DNA of 64,000 bases from Tetragenococcus koreensis (GCF_003795145.1 NZ_CP027786.1:1550001-1614000), one strand, 5' to 3'; positions 8,984 through 18,066 are shown, counted from the first letter of the stretch. Numbers and translations are program-made. The notes: generated from the sequence alone by a model not told the origin.

Positions 8984-10192
8984 TTAATTTCCTTGGGCTA
9001 AGCTGGCTTTATGTTCTTCTTTGATTTGGTCCAATAATTCCGGATCTTCGATCAAATCTAAGGCGGTTTTGGCTAATAGTTCTGCCGCAATTGCGATTGA
9101 ATTTAAACCTTTTTCGCTACAAGCTGCTTGCTTAAACTCTTCAGAGTGATTGACAATGTAGTCGTCTGCAATTGATACATTAGGCTGAATCGTAGGAATC
9201 ACTTGGCTGACATTTCCTACATCAGAAGAGCCAAAGGTTTCTTTAGGTGTAAAATCACATTCTTCTTCTGGAACGCCTGCTTCTTTGGCGTGGCGATAAA
9301 ACACATCATCAAATGAAGGCGTGATAATTACATCATCCACGGCATTTTGAAAACGACCAAATTCATAAGTTGCTCCCACAGCAGTTGCTGCGCCTTTGGC
9401 TACATTTTCAACTTTATCATAAACCTCATCTAAGGTCGCCCGGTTTTTAGCACGCAGATAGATTCTACCTGCTGCATATTCTGGAATAACGTTGGCCGCG
9501 GTGCCGCCATCCGTAATAATTCCATGAATATTGACATCTTTAGGCAAATATAAACGTAAACCATTAATCCCATTAAACGTTTGAATCAGTGCTTCTAAGG
9601 CACTAATTCCTTTTTCCGGTGCACCAGCTGCGTGCGAAGCAACCCCATGAAATTTTACATCAACTGGATCACAAGCTAAACCATGAGAAGTTTTGATATA
9701 ACGATAACCCGGATGAACACAAAGGGCCGCGTCAACATCTTTAAAATAGTCTTCCCGTACAAAACTACCTTTAGCTGAACCATTTTCGCCCCCTTCTTCA
9801 CCAGGAGTTCCATAAACTCGAACTTCACCACCCACTTCATCAATCACTTGTTTTAGAGCACTGGCAGCCAAAACGGAATAGGTACCAAATAAGTTGTGCC
9901 CACAAGCATGACCAATGCCAGCTAAAGCATCATACTCTGCTAAAAAAGCCAACGTAGGCCCCTCTTTGTCTGCTTTATACCGTGCATCAAAGCCCGTCGG
10001 ATGTCCTGCAACATCTTTTTTTACCTCAAATCCTTCTTTTTGTAACTGGCCGACTAAAACATCTGAAGAATAATCCTCGTGATTACTAGTCTCTGGATGA
10101 TTATGAATGGCTAGAGCTAGTTCTTTATACAGAGGTAGCCGTTCTTGGATAAATGACTGAATTATTGTATCTTTTTCATTTCTAGCTGTCAT
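8984..10192 (-). CDS. M20-family amidohydrolase/aminoacylase of the Met transport operon
   Basis: 402 residues. Metal-binding and catalytic motifs of M20 enzymes are visible: GIGHACGHNLFG, GTPGEEGGENGSAKG (adjacent Glu pair), CVHPGYR and HGVASHAAGAP at the start of the dimerisation domain. Such enzymes remove acyl or glutamyl groups from amino acids or small peptides. It is the last gene of metN-metP-metQ, 12 bp after metQ, and shares the Met T-boxes. The likely task, by inference, is releasing methionine from an N-acylated or otherwise conjugated form brought in by the transporter. AbgB-type and N-acetyl-cysteine deacetylase activities are alternatives. Confidence 0.87.
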   Translation of the reverse strand: MTARNEKDTIIQSFIQERLPLYKELALAIHNHPETSNHEDYSSDVLVGQLQKEGFEVKKDVAGHPTGFDARYKADKEGPTLAFLAEYDALAGIGHACGHNLFGTYSVLAASALKQVIDEVGGEVRVYGTPGEEGGENGSAKGSFVREDYFKDVDAALCVHPGYRYIKTSHGLACDPVDVKFHGVASHAAGAPEKGISALEALIQTFNGINGLRLYLPKDVNIHGIITDGGTAANVIPEYAAGRIYLRAKNRATLDEVYDKVENVAKGAATAVGATYEFGRFQNAVDDVIITPSFDDVFYRHAKEAGVPEEECDFTPKETFGSSDVGNVSQVIPTIQPNVSIADDYIVNHSEEFKQAACSEKGLNSIAIAAELLAKTALDLIEDPELLDQIKEEHKASLAQGN

Positions 10193-10204
10193 CTAAAATC
10201 CCTC

Positions 10205-11041
10205 CTATTTTCTACCAAATTCTTCCCATGCTGGGATATCTGCGCCATTAGATGTTTCTTCGATTACTTCTGCTGTTTGTTCTGATTGATAGGCGTCGAC
10301 AACTTTTTGATAGACTTCGTTATCTTCGTCTTCTTTTCTAGCTGCAATGATGTTCACGTAAGGACGCGAAGTTTCATCAACTGGTTCTAAATAAATTGCA
10401 TCGTCATTTGGTGAAAGGCCAGCGTCTACTGCCATACCACTATTAATCACTGAAACATCGACATCTTCCATCGCACGTGCAGTTTGGGAAGCTTCCAACT
10501 CTGTGATATTGAGATCTTTTGGATTTCCTGTAACGTCAGAAATTGTTGGATTTTGAACATCGTCATCCAGCTCGATTAAATTAGCTGTTTGTAATAGTTT
10601 CAAAGCCCGTCCACCATTGGTCACATCATCGGGGATCGCTATTTCTGCACCATCTTCTAATTCGTCCAAATCTTCAATCTTTTCCGAATAAATTCCTAAT
10701 GGAGCATTAACCGTATTTCCGATCGATACCAAATCTGTCCCGCGTTCTTCATTATAGTTATCCAAGAAATCTTGGTGTTGGAAGGAATTAAGGTCGATGT
10801 CGCCGTTTTCTAAAGCAGTATTCGGCTGACTATATTCAGTAAACTCTACATATTCCAAATCGATCCCTTCATCAGCTAACCGTTCTTGTACGTCATCCCA
10901 AACATCTGTATCTGCACCAATCACACCTAGTTGAACCGTTGTATCTTCTGCGTCATCTGCTGAACCTTGCCCGTTACTACAGCCAGCAACAACAAAAAGC
11001 GCTGCAACTGCTAAACTTAACAATCCTTTTCTCTTTCTCAT
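10205..11041 (-). CDS. metQ: MetQ/NlpA-family substrate-binding lipoprotein
   Basis: 278 residues. The N-terminus MRKRKGLLSLAVAALFVVAG precedes Cys21, a clear lipobox, so it is anchored to the outer face of the membrane. The NlpA fold is visible in VQLGVIGADTDVWDDV, the DLNSFQHQDFLDNY region and PYVNIIAARKEDE. The mature protein is very rich in Asp and Glu. It delivers methionine (or a derivative) to the MetN/MetP transporter encoded upstream. Ligand assignment rests on the family and on the Met T-box leaders. Confidence 0.92.
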   Translation of the reverse strand: MRKRKGLLSLAVAALFVVAGCSNGQGSADDAEDTTVQLGVIGADTDVWDDVQERLADEGIDLEYVEFTEYSQPNTALENGDIDLNSFQHQDFLDNYNEERGTDLVSIGNTVNAPLGIYSEKIEDLDELEDGAEIAIPDDVTNGGRALKLLQTANLIELDDDVQNPTISDVTGNPKDLNITELEASQTARAMEDVDVSVINSGMAVDAGLSPNDDAIYLEPVDETSRPYVNIIAARKEDEDNEVYQKVVDAYQSEQTAEVIEETSNGADIPAWEEFGRK

Positions 11042-11059
11042 TAAACATTCCTCCCGTTT

Positions 11060-11740
11060 TTAATGACTCACTCTTCTTATTAACCAATTACTAACTGCTT
11101 GGCTGATAAATACGATAATTAAAATGATAACAACTGCAACCAGAGTAACATCTGTTTGGAAGCGATTATAACCTCTGGTAATCGCTAGGTTCCCTAATCC
11201 GCCAGCACCAACAGCTCCAGCCATTGCTGTAAGACTGATGACATTAATAATCGTTAAAGCAGAAACGCGAATAATACCAGGTAAACCTTCACGTAAATAG
11301 ACCCGAAAAATAATACCAAACGGACTGGTCCCCATCGCTTCTGCCGCTTCGATGACGCCCGGGTCAACTTCTAACAAAGCCACCTCAATTTGCCGAGCAT
11401 AAAAAGGAACAACGCCGACGATCAATGGAACCAAGGCAGCTGTCGCACCAATCGAAGTTCCCACGATAAAACGGGTAAAGGTAACCAACAAGGCTAACAA
11501 AATAATAAAAGGAATCGAACGAACCGTATTGACAACTTCATCTAAGATATTAAAAAATACAGGTTGTTCTAACAATCCGCCGGGTCTAGTAACAACGAGT
11601 AAAATACCGAAAATAAGCCCTATAACACCTGCTATTAACGAGGTATAAACGGTCATATAAATTGTTTCTTGAGTTGCTTCAATAAATTCATCGGGAATAT
11701 CCATAACATTAGGTAAATATTGTTCAAGTAAATCTTGCAT
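11060..11740 (-). CDS. metP: Methionine ABC transporter permease
   Basis: 226 residues with about five membrane helices. The permease coupling motif is EAAEAMGTSPFGIIFRV, followed by LREGLPGIIR. Length and position between metN and metQ match MetI/MetP. It starts 1 bp after metN ends, with a GGAGG-like site inside the metN end, so translation is coupled. Confidence 0.93.
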   Translation of the reverse strand: MQDLLEQYLPNVMDIPDEFIEATQETIYMTVYTSLIAGVIGLIFGILLVVTRPGGLLEQPVFFNILDEVVNTVRSIPFIILLALLVTFTRFIVGTSIGATAALVPLIVGVVPFYARQIEVALLEVDPGVIEAAEAMGTSPFGIIFRVYLREGLPGIIRVSALTIINVISLTAMAGAVGAGGLGNLAITRGYNRFQTDVTLVAVVIILIIVFISQAVSNWLIRRVSH

Positions 11741-11741
11741 A

Positions 11742-12788
11742 TTAAACGCCTCCTTCCGCTTGTTTTAATATGTTGACATAGACCCCTTCACTTTTCAGAT
11801 ACTCAAAAGCTTTTTGTCTTTGTTCCAATTCTCCTGACAAGTTTACAATTAAGCTTCCTAGAGGCGTGTCTTGGATAATTTCAACATTGCCGTATAAAAT
11901 ATTAGTGGTTACTTGAAATTGGCTGAATAATTCCGCGATTAACGGTTTACTCGTCTGGTCACCTACATAAGACAGTTCGACTAACCATTCGTTTTCTCCC
12001 AACTTCGAGAAACTATCACTACCTAAAATCGTATCCAGCGCTTGATCAATATGTGTCGCGGTTCGGATAAAATCTTTAGTCAATGGTTTTTCTGGTTGAC
12101 TGAAAATTTGAATGCTGCCCCCTCGTTCAATAATTTCTCCTTCTTCCATGACGGCCACTTTATTACAGATCTCTTTGACCACTTGCATCTCATGAGTGAT
12201 GATTACAATGGTCAAGCCTAATTGTTTATTTAGTTTTTGCAATAAAGATAAAATTTGCAAGGTCGTTTTAGGGTCTAGCGCACTGGTTGCTTCGTCACAC
12301 AATAAAATTTCTGGATCATTAGCCAATGACCGAGCAATCGCTACCCGCTGTTTTTGTCCCCCAGATAATTGACTAGGATAGGCATTAATTTCTTCGGATA
12401 GTCCGACTAAATCTAATAACTCATTGACTTTTTGTCTACGTTCTTTTTTTGTAGTTCCTGAATATCTCAAAGAAAAGGCTACATTATCAAAAATCGTACG
12501 ATTGTTCATTAAATTAAAGTGTTGAAAGATCATCCCAATTTTTTTGCGCTTAGCTCGTAATTCTTTAGGTTTAAGAGAACTGTAGTCCGTCCCATTTACT
12601 TCAACGACTCCTTCAGTAGGTTCTTGTAACAAATTTATCACTCGGACTAATGTACTCTTGCCAGCGCCAGAGTATCCAACAATCCCATACACATCGCCTT
12701 GATCCACTGAAAGATCAACGTTTTTGACCGCTGGGATTTCACGGTTTCCTTGGCGAAAAGTTACTGAAATATCTTTTAATTCAATCAT
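11742..12788 (-). CDS. metN: Methionine ABC transporter ATP-binding protein with NIL domain
   Basis: 348 residues. Walker A is GYSGAGKST, the signature is LSGGQKQRV and Walker B is [12 protein letters not shown]. After about residue 260 comes a C-terminal ~80-residue NIL domain, which in MetN binds methionine and inhibits transport when the cytoplasmic pool is high. It is the first gene of the operon and lies directly behind two Met T-box leaders, so uptake is controlled both by tRNA charging and by the product. Confidence 0.95.
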   Translation of the reverse strand: MIELKDISVTFRQGNREIPAVKNVDLSVDQGDVYGIVGYSGAGKSTLVRVINLLQEPTEGVVEVNGTDYSSLKPKELRAKRKKIGMIFQHFNLMNNRTIFDNVAFSLRYSGTTKKERRQKVNELLDLVGLSEEINAYPSQLSGGQKQRVAIARSLANDPEILLCDEATSALDPKTTLQILSLLQKLNKQLGLTIVIITHEMQVVKEICNKVAVMEEGEIIERGGSIQIFSQPEKPLTKDFIRTATHIDQALDTILGSDSFSKLGENEWLVELSYVGDQTSKPLIAELFSQFQVTTNILYGNVEIIQDTPLGSLIVNLSGELEQRQKAFEYLKSEGVYVNILKQAEGGV

Positions 12789-12832
12789 TTATAACCTCTC
12801 CTTATCTACTTAAAAAACTTTTATTCGTTTGT

Positions 12833-13110
12833 CTTATAAAAAAAGTCCTCAAGAAAACAATCAATTATCTGTTTTCTTGAGGACGCCTAAAGCGCGGTAC
12901 CACCTCAATTAAGCTGTATAACCAGCTTCTCTTTATCCGGACATGTGGACACAAACAAGATATCGGGTTGTAACCGTCATCTCCTCGTTTAGTAACTTAA
13001 AGATGAATCACTCGATGGCCATTTTCAAAAGGCTGTTTTTCTCCTTCTCAGCTAGCGGAGTTTTCTGTAAAAAACGTCACCTATTTACTTACCATGTCTT
13101 CGTTAATTAT
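12833..13110 (-). promoter_or_regulatory. Met T-box riboswitch 2 (proximal to metN)
   Basis: Minus-strand leader. Stem I contains the AGTA motif, a distal loop GCTGAGA (fits GNTGNRA) and the specifier loop GAAAATGG with AUG at 13020-13022, flanked by pairing ATGG/CCAT. The T-box proper GAGGTGGTACCGCGC lies at about 12893-12906. The terminator is a 40-nt hairpin with stem GTCCTCAAGAAAAC (12845-12884) followed by T-run. Uncharged tRNA-Met should favour antitermination into metN. Confidence 0.95.
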
Positions 13111-13114
13111 TTAA

Positions 13115-13404
13115 TAAAAAAAGTCCTTTTACCGGTATTTGCGTTTACCAGTAAAAGGACGAATAGTCGTGTTACCACCTTTTGTTCAGAAGTTAAAACT
13201 TCCCTTAGCCCGACATTTTCAACTTTATGAAAGATCGGTGTTCTTTTTAACGGTAGAACTTCCGAGCATGCCTACTTATCGACACGCTATCCTCCTAGGC
13301 CATTTTCAACTTTTCATGACTTAACTCTTTTCACCAACCAGAGTCTCTCTTTAAAGCATCCAAGTTTACTTCCCTAATCTGCGGATATTATTTTTCTTAT
13401 CAAT
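13115..13404 (-). promoter_or_regulatory. Met T-box riboswitch 1 (distal)
   Basis: A complete second T-box upstream of the first. Stem I has GAAGTAAAC, distal loop GGTGAAA and specifier loop GAAAATGG, AUG at 13301-13303, closed by TTAGG/CCTAG. A second AGTA/GAA pair downstream may be the Stem II S-turn. The T-box sequence is AAAGGTGGTAACACGAC (about 13166-13182), a slightly divergent form. Its terminator is GTCCTTTTACTGGTA / TACCGGTAAAAGGAC with a T7 run (13115-13160). Only one promoter precedes the pair. Confidence 0.93.
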
Positions 13405-13410
13405 GTGATC

Positions 13411-13439
13411 AATTTACCGTATCTTATAAGAAATGTCAA
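13411..13439 (-). promoter_or_regulatory. Promoter of the tandem T-box/met operon
   Basis: A perfect TTGACA (13434-13439), a 17-bp spacer and TAAATT (13411-13416), with predicted start near 13404, just before Stem I of the distal T-box. Confidence 0.8.
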
Positions 13440-13456
13440 CACTAACTGCTTATTTT

Positions 13457-13969
13457 TTAGGATGAATATAAGATTCCTTGCTTAGCCAAAGCTTGTTTAA
13501 TTGTTTCAAAAGTCTCTTGATCTGGTGCAGCAATAGTATGAAGATGAATCCCATTCGTTAATTGTAGTAAAAAGTTTGCTTGAGAAGCTTCATAGTTTTG
13601 CATAAAAGCTTCAACATCAGACTGATCTTTAATATATAAATTTCCTACAATTTCGCCATAAAGATCGTGTTCAATAATGACATCGATAATTTCACCGCCT
13701 AAAGAAACAATAGCCTCTAGCTCTTGGCGTGTTTGTTCTTTGGTGTGCTGCACTACTACTTTTGCTAAGTAACCCTTTTGATCATAAGCCATTCTGTAAC
13801 CTTTGGCGCTTGCGATAATTTCTTCTCCGGCGGCGCGTAAAAGTGCGATATCGCCCACAATAATTTGACGACTGACGCCAAATTTTTGAGCAAATTGGTT
13901 AGCGCTAATGGCTTCAGAAGATTGTTGCAACAAATCAAGTAATGCTTTACGCCGCTTTTGACCATCCAT
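13457..13969 (-). CDS. niaR: NiaR (YrxA) niacin-responsive transcriptional repressor
   Basis: 170 residues: an N-terminal winged helix-turn-helix (SANQFAQKFGVSRQIIVGDI) followed by a 3H domain. The three conserved His contexts, VVQHTKEQ, VIIEHDLYGEI and GIHLHTI, are those that bind a metal and nicotinate in NiaR. The family represses NAD precursor salvage genes (niaP, pncB, nadABC). None of these is in the window, so its targets are elsewhere. It begins 2 bp after the acetyltransferase/chorismate-mutase gene stops, so the two are co-transcribed. Confidence 0.93.
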   Translation of the reverse strand: MDGQKRRKALLDLLQQSSEAISANQFAQKFGVSRQIIVGDIALLRAAGEEIIASAKGYRMAYDQKGYLAKVVVQHTKEQTRQELEAIVSLGGEIIDVIIEHDLYGEIVGNLYIKDQSDVEAFMQNYEASQANFLLQLTNGIHLHTIAAPDQETFETIKQALAKQGILYSS

Positions 13970-13971
13970 AG

Positions 13972-14814
13972 CTATTCCCCCAGTTGATTTTTTTGCATGC
14001 GTTGCACATGTGCCATCATATCTTTAAAGGTTTCTATAATTGCTTCTTCATATACAGTATTCGTTACAGCTTTGCGAACTTGCGCGAGTATTTCTTCATA
14101 TCGTTTCGTATCAAAAAAGTCTTCATTATTATTTGTTTTGATTTGCGCAATGTTAGTGGTTGCTGCCATCCTTTTTTCTAACAACCCGGCGATTTGCCAA
14201 TCTAACTCATCGATTATATCTTGTTGTTGTTTTAAAGGTGTCACTTCCTGGGGATCCAATTCAATCGTTTTTATTACAGTTGCTGGATTGCCAGCAATGA
14301 CTACATTATCAGGAAAAGATTTCGTTACGACACTTCCAGCCCCCACAACCACATTGTTACCTAATGTAACGCCGGGTATAATGACAGAGCCACCACCAAT
14401 CCATACATCATTACCAATAGTGATCGGACTTCCGTCTTCTAAGCCGCTTTTTCTTTTTACTGGGTGCAGTGGGTGGGATGCTGTGTATAATTTAACGTTA
14501 GGCGCTAACATGCAATCATCCCCAATGGAGATCGGACAAATATCAAGCAGCACGCAATCGTAATTCGCATAAAAATTTTCCCCAACTGATATATTATAGC
14601 CATAATCAAAGCGCAGTGTTGGTTCGATATGAACATGGTTTTCGGCATGACCAAAAGTTTCTTTTACTAACTGTCTACGAAGCGCTGGATCATCTTCGCG
14701 ATTGATCAAAAGTTGTTGTTTTCTAGCCGCTTTGCGGTCCGCCGCTAATTCTGGATCGGCTGAAAAATACAATTCACCAGCAATCATTTTTTCTTTTTCT
14801 GTACGTTCAGACAT
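13972..14814 (-). CDS. Fusion: maltose-type sugar O-acetyltransferase + AroQ chorismate-mutase domain
   Basis: 280 residues. Residues ~1-190 are a hexapeptide-repeat sugar acetyltransferase: the N-terminal MIAGELYF and ADRKAARKQ match Maa, followed by [10 protein letters not shown] with the catalytic His and a left-handed helix ([31 protein letters not shown]). Residues ~200-275 look like an AroQ-class chorismate mutase: [31 protein letters not shown] and QRMQ match the conserved Arg, Lys, Asp/Arg/Glu and Gln positions. The early conserved Arg, seven residues before the LD, appears to be Gln, which may affect catalysis. It is followed by niaR. GAGGAG precedes the ATG. Whether either half is active is not known. 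Confidence 0.85.
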   Translation of the reverse strand: MSERTEKEKMIAGELYFSADPELAADRKAARKQQLLINREDDPALRRQLVKETFGHAENHVHIEPTLRFDYGYNISVGENFYANYDCVLLDICPISIGDDCMLAPNVKLYTASHPLHPVKRKSGLEDGSPITIGNDVWIGGGSVIIPGVTLGNNVVVGAGSVVTKSFPDNVVIAGNPATVIKTIELDPQEVTPLKQQQDIIDELDWQIAGLLEKRMAATTNIAQIKTNNNEDFFDTKRYEEILAQVRKAVTNTVYEEAIIETFKDMMAHVQRMQKNQLGE

Positions 14815-14990
14815 AACTTACTCCTCACACTATATTCTTTTTAGTCCGTTTTTGTTACTGAAATTCTTTTTTCTATCATACAATAACTATCCCTATTTGT
14901 CTTTGCTTTCATTTTAAACAAACTTGATGAAAAAAATCACAAATTTTAGCTTTTTCCTTAAATTTTTGTGACACCTTAGACAAAACATGG

Positions 14991-14996
14991 TAAAAT
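14991..14996 (+). promoter_or_regulatory. Extended -10 promoter of the small membrane protein gene
   Basis: TGGTAAAAT forms an extended -10 about 38 bp before the ATG at 15034. A weak TTGTGA lies 19 bp further upstream. Confidence 0.45.
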
Positions 14997-15033
14997 TAGC
15001 CTAATTGAAATAATAAGCGAGGTGAACAAAATC

Positions 15034-15333
15034 ATGTTAGCAGCTATTATATATTGGGGCCTTATTTTGATTAACATTGCTTGGCTAGCACTTAGTTTGT
15101 ATTTTTCGATCTTCTATTTAGTACGTAAAGAAAACGGAAATCTATGGGCATTTGGACTTTTGAATGTTCTTTCAGCAGTTGTGCTTTGGGTCACAATGCT
15201 TATTTATAATACTTGGGGCTGGGGCATTACCCAATACTCAAGTCTGATCTATTTAATCTTAGGGCTTTTGCTTGGTTTAACAGTTATTCAAGCTATCTTA
15301 GGTCGTGAACCTAAAGAAACTAAAGCAGCCTGA
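15034..15333 (+). CDS. Small integral membrane protein of unknown function
   Basis: 99 residues from the ATG at 15034, which is preceded by GCGAGGTG; a GTG 12 bp earlier would overlap that ribosome binding site and was not chosen. Three hydrophobic segments are visible (about residues 3-30, 40-60 and 68-92), with a charged loop RKENGN between the first two and a charged tail REPKETKAA. I do not recognise the family. It stands alone, between the divergent acetyltransferase gene and the lysine riboswitch. No enzyme motif is visible. Confidence 0.75.
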   Translation: MLAAIIYWGLILINIAWLALSLYFSIFYLVRKENGNLWAFGLLNVLSAVVLWVTMLIYNTWGWGITQYSSLIYLILGLLLGLTVIQAILGREPKETKAA

Positions 15334-15356
15334 ATGACTTAAACAATGAATATTGG

Positions 15357-15400
15357 TCTGATTTTAGTTGACAATGTCCCTTTTTTCTTCTAAAATCAGA
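15357..15400. repeat. Perfect 11-bp inverted repeat spanning the lysine-operon promoter
   Basis: TCTGATTTTAG (15357-15367) and CTAAAATCAGA (15390-15400) are exact reverse complements 22 bp apart. The left arm abuts the -35 box and the right arm contains the -10 box. It could be an operator or a terminator for the preceding small gene, although no T-run follows. Confidence 0.6.
15368..15396 (+). promoter_or_regulatory. Promoter of the lysine-riboswitch transcript
   Basis: TTGACA (15368-15373) and TAAAAT (15391-15396) with an exact 17-bp spacer. Transcription would start near 15403, just before the aptamer. Confidence 0.85.
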
Positions 15401-15402
15401 GC

Positions 15403-15666
15403 GAGTTGAAATTTGAATAAAAGATACCTTTGAACAGGTAGAGGTCGCAAATTTCATTAACCCTGTGGAGTGGAGCAGCACGTAGAAACAGGACTAGGGA
15501 AATTGGCCGAAACGATTTTTTCTTGCTTGAATCAATCGTTGGGACGCAAGTAAACAGCTTGCGTACTGTCTTAGCACAAGCTAAGGTGCGCTATGTTTTG
15601 TGAGAAGTTTGTTGACAAAATGTCTGCAGTCGTTTTCCAATCATGGAGTACGACTGTTTTTTCTTT
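15403..15666 (+). promoter_or_regulatory. Lysine riboswitch (L-box) with terminator
   Basis: The L-box core is recognisable in order: GGTAGAGGTCGCAAATTT, TAACCCTGTGGAG, AGGGAAATTGGCCGAAACG, TCGTTGGGACGC and GTACTGTCT. This aptamer spans about 15420-15605. It is followed by a hairpin CAGTCGT/ACGACTG (15627-15633, 15650-15656) and a T-run, the expression-platform terminator. High lysine should stop transcription before the downstream ABC transporter genes. Confidence 0.92.
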
Positions 15667-15722
15667 ATATTGCTTGTGTGTTTTCAAAATTCATCACTCA
15701 AAAAAAGAGGGAGAATGAAAAC

Positions 15723-17318
15723 ATGAAAAAAAATTATTGGCTATTATTAGTGTCTTTATTTATGGTGTTGTTTGGCGCCACAGCGATAGCAAACGCAGAT
15801 GAAAAAACCCCTGATGATCAGTTTAGGGTAGGAATGGAAACTGCTTATGCGCCTTTTAACTGGACACAAACCAACGATCGTAATGGAGCTGTACCTAAAA
15901 GCGGTGATTCGAATTCTTATGCTGGAGGATACGATGTCCAGATGGCTAAAAAAATTGCCGAAGGAATGGATAAGGAATTGGTCGTTGTCCCAATTGAATG
16001 GGATGGTCTTGTACCAGCCTTAAATTCTGGTCAAATTGATGCAATTGTTGCTGGAATGTCGCCAACCGAAGAACGTCGTAAAGAAATCGACTTTACCGAT
16101 CCTTATTATGAATCAGATTTAGTTGTTGTCACACGTCAAGACAGCGATTATGCGGATGCAAAATCGCTTGATGACCTTAACGGGGCACAAATTACTGCGC
16201 AACTAAACACTTTCCACTATTCTGTAATTGATCAAATCCCCGGAGTAGATAAGCAACAAGCACAAAGCGACTTTTCTGCTATGCGGGTAGCTTTGTCCTC
16301 GGGAATTATCGATGGCTATGTCAGCGAACGCCCCGAAGGTGTCACTGCAACTAATGTCAATGATGATTTGACAATGGTTGAATTCGATGAAGGAGAAGGC
16401 TTTGAAACAGCCCCAGAAGACATCCAAGTGGCTGTGGGTATGCGCCAAGACGATCCTGATTTAAACCAAGTCAATGACATTTTAGGTGGCATTCCAGAAG
16501 ATGAACGAACTCAGATTATGGACCAAGCAGTAGAAGATCAACCCTCTTCGTCCGATAGCGCAGATGGAGAAGAAGAGTCTAGCGGATTGCTAGCTACATT
16601 CAAAAATATCATATCAGAATACGGGATGCTCTTCTTAAGAGGCGCCGGTTTGACGCTGGTCATCGCCATCTTCTCTACCATCGCTGGGACTATAATTGGT
16701 TTATTAATTGGTATTTTTAGATCGACACCAGAATCAGAAAGTCCCCTTTTACGTGCCTTGCAAAAAATTGCTAATGGAATTTTGCGTATCTATATTGAAG
16801 TTTTCCGTGGTACGCCGATGATGGTACAAGCAATGGTCATCTTTTATGGGGTAGCTTTGCTATTTTCTATCGATATGAATCGTACAATCGCTGCTTTATT
16901 AATCGTGTCTGTCAATACAGGCGCTTATATGTCTGAAATCGTACGTGGTGGCATTTTTGCGGTTGACGAAGGACAGTTTGAAGCTGCTCAAGCGATTGGT
17001 ATGACACACGGACAAAGTATGCGTAAAGTCATTTTACCTCAGGCGATCCGTAACATTTTACCTGCTATTGGGAATGAAACAGTTATCAATATCAAGGATA
17101 CTGCTGTTTTAAGTGTCATCAGTGTAGGGGATCTTTTCTTCCAAGGAACCGCGGCGGCCGGAACGAACTTACTATTTTTCCAAACCTTTACGATTGTAGG
17201 AGCAATTTATCTAGTCATGACCTTAACAGCTACCGGATTATTGCGACTAATGGAAAAGAAAATGGACGGTCCCAATTCTTATAATAAAATAGAAGAAACG
17301 ACTACAGGACACGAATAG
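15723..17318 (+). CDS. Amino-acid ABC importer, fused substrate-binding protein and permease (lysine predicted)
   Basis: 531 residues from an ATG after GAGGGAG. A signal peptide ([18 protein letters not shown]... to about residue 25) leads into a family-3 binding domain: [56 protein letters not shown]. After a linker rich in Ser/Glu (about residue 275-295) comes a HisM-type permease with the coupling motif [20 protein letters not shown]. Homologues are usually named glutamine transporters. The lysine riboswitch in front argues that the substrate is lysine, perhaps with other basic amino acids. The ATPase is encoded 10 bp downstream. Confidence 0.92.
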   Translation: MKKNYWLLLVSLFMVLFGATAIANADEKTPDDQFRVGMETAYAPFNWTQTNDRNGAVPKSGDSNSYAGGYDVQMAKKIAEGMDKELVVVPIEWDGLVPALNSGQIDAIVAGMSPTEERRKEIDFTDPYYESDLVVVTRQDSDYADAKSLDDLNGAQITAQLNTFHYSVIDQIPGVDKQQAQSDFSAMRVALSSGIIDGYVSERPEGVTATNVNDDLTMVEFDEGEGFETAPEDIQVAVGMRQDDPDLNQVNDILGGIPEDERTQIMDQAVEDQPSSSDSADGEEESSGLLATFKNIISEYGMLFLRGAGLTLVIAIFSTIAGTIIGLLIGIFRSTPESESPLLRALQKIANGILRIYIEVFRGTPMMVQAMVIFYGVALLFSIDMNRTIAALLIVSVNTGAYMSEIVRGGIFAVDEGQFEAAQAIGMTHGQSMRKVILPQAIRNILPAIGNETVINIKDTAVLSVISVGDLFFQGTAAAGTNLLFFQTFTIVGAIYLVMTLTATGLLRLMEKKMDGPNSYNKIEETTTGHE

Positions 17319-17328
17319 GAGGTCACAC

Positions 17329-18063
17329 ATGACAGCAATTATCGAAATTAACCATTTAAAAAAGAATTTTGGCGAAAATGAAGTATTAAAAGATATTTCT
17401 ACTACAGTTAATAAAGGGCAAGTGCTATCCATTATCGGAGCTTCTGGCTCAGGGAAATCGACCTTTTTACGATGCATCAACTTATTGGAAAAACCGACGG
17501 GTGGACAAATCCTTTATAAAGGCGAAAATGTGCTGGAAAAAGGATATAGCCTACCAAAATATCGTACCCATCTAGGCATGGTGTTTCAATCTTTTAACCT
17601 ATTTGCCAACATGGATGTACTAGAAAATTGTATGACTGGACAGACCACTGTTTTAAACAGAAAGCCAGAGGAAGCTAAAAAGATTGCACTAGAAAATTTA
17701 AAAAACGTAGGCATGGAACAGTTTGTCTCTGCCAAACCTGCTCAATTATCTGGTGGACAAATGCAAAGAGTAGCGATTGCTCGCGCCCTTTCTATGAACC
17801 CCGACGTTCTACTTTTTGACGAACCAACTTCAGCGCTTGACCCGGAAATGATTGGTGAAGTATTAAAGACTATCCAAGACTTAGCTGAAACAGGTCTAAC
17901 TATGGTTATTGTGACACATGAAATGAGCTTTGCTAAAGACGTTTCTGATCGAGTGATTTTTATGGATCAAGGCGTGATCGCCGAGCAAGGAACTCCTGAA
18001 GAAATATTTGATCATCCAAAAGAAGTTCGAACGCGAGAATTTTTACACCGAATCCGTAGTTAA
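17329..18063 (+). CDS. Amino-acid ABC importer ATP-binding protein (lysine predicted)
   Basis: 244 residues. Walker A is GASGSGKST, the Q-loop is VFQSFNLF, the signature is LSGGQMQRV, Walker B is [12 protein letters not shown] and the H-loop is VTHEMSFAK, the GlnQ/HisP subclass. AGGAGG lies in the 10-bp gap after the permease gene. It energises the fused binding-protein/permease and shares its lysine riboswitch. Confidence 0.94.
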   Translation: MTAIIEINHLKKNFGENEVLKDISTTVNKGQVLSIIGASGSGKSTFLRCINLLEKPTGGQILYKGENVLEKGYSLPKYRTHLGMVFQSFNLFANMDVLENCMTGQTTVLNRKPEEAKKIALENLKNVGMEQFVSAKPAQLSGGQMQRVAIARALSMNPDVLLFDEPTSALDPEMIGEVLKTIQDLAETGLTMVIVTHEMSFAKDVSDRVIFMDQGVIAEQGTPEEIFDHPKEVRTREFLHRIRS

Positions 18064-18066
18064 ATC

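Noticed and set aside
12943-13324. Two plus-strand open frames of 61-95 codons
   Set aside because: They run antisense through the tandem T-box leaders and have no recognisable protein features.
13997-14563. A 188-codon plus-strand frame opposite the acetyltransferase fusion
   Set aside because: It is antisense to a gene with strong domain matches, and its own translation shows no family.
15723-18063. Naming the transporter glutamine-specific (glnPH/glnQ)
   Set aside because: The lysine riboswitch upstream points to lysine; similarity alone does not fix the substrate in this family.
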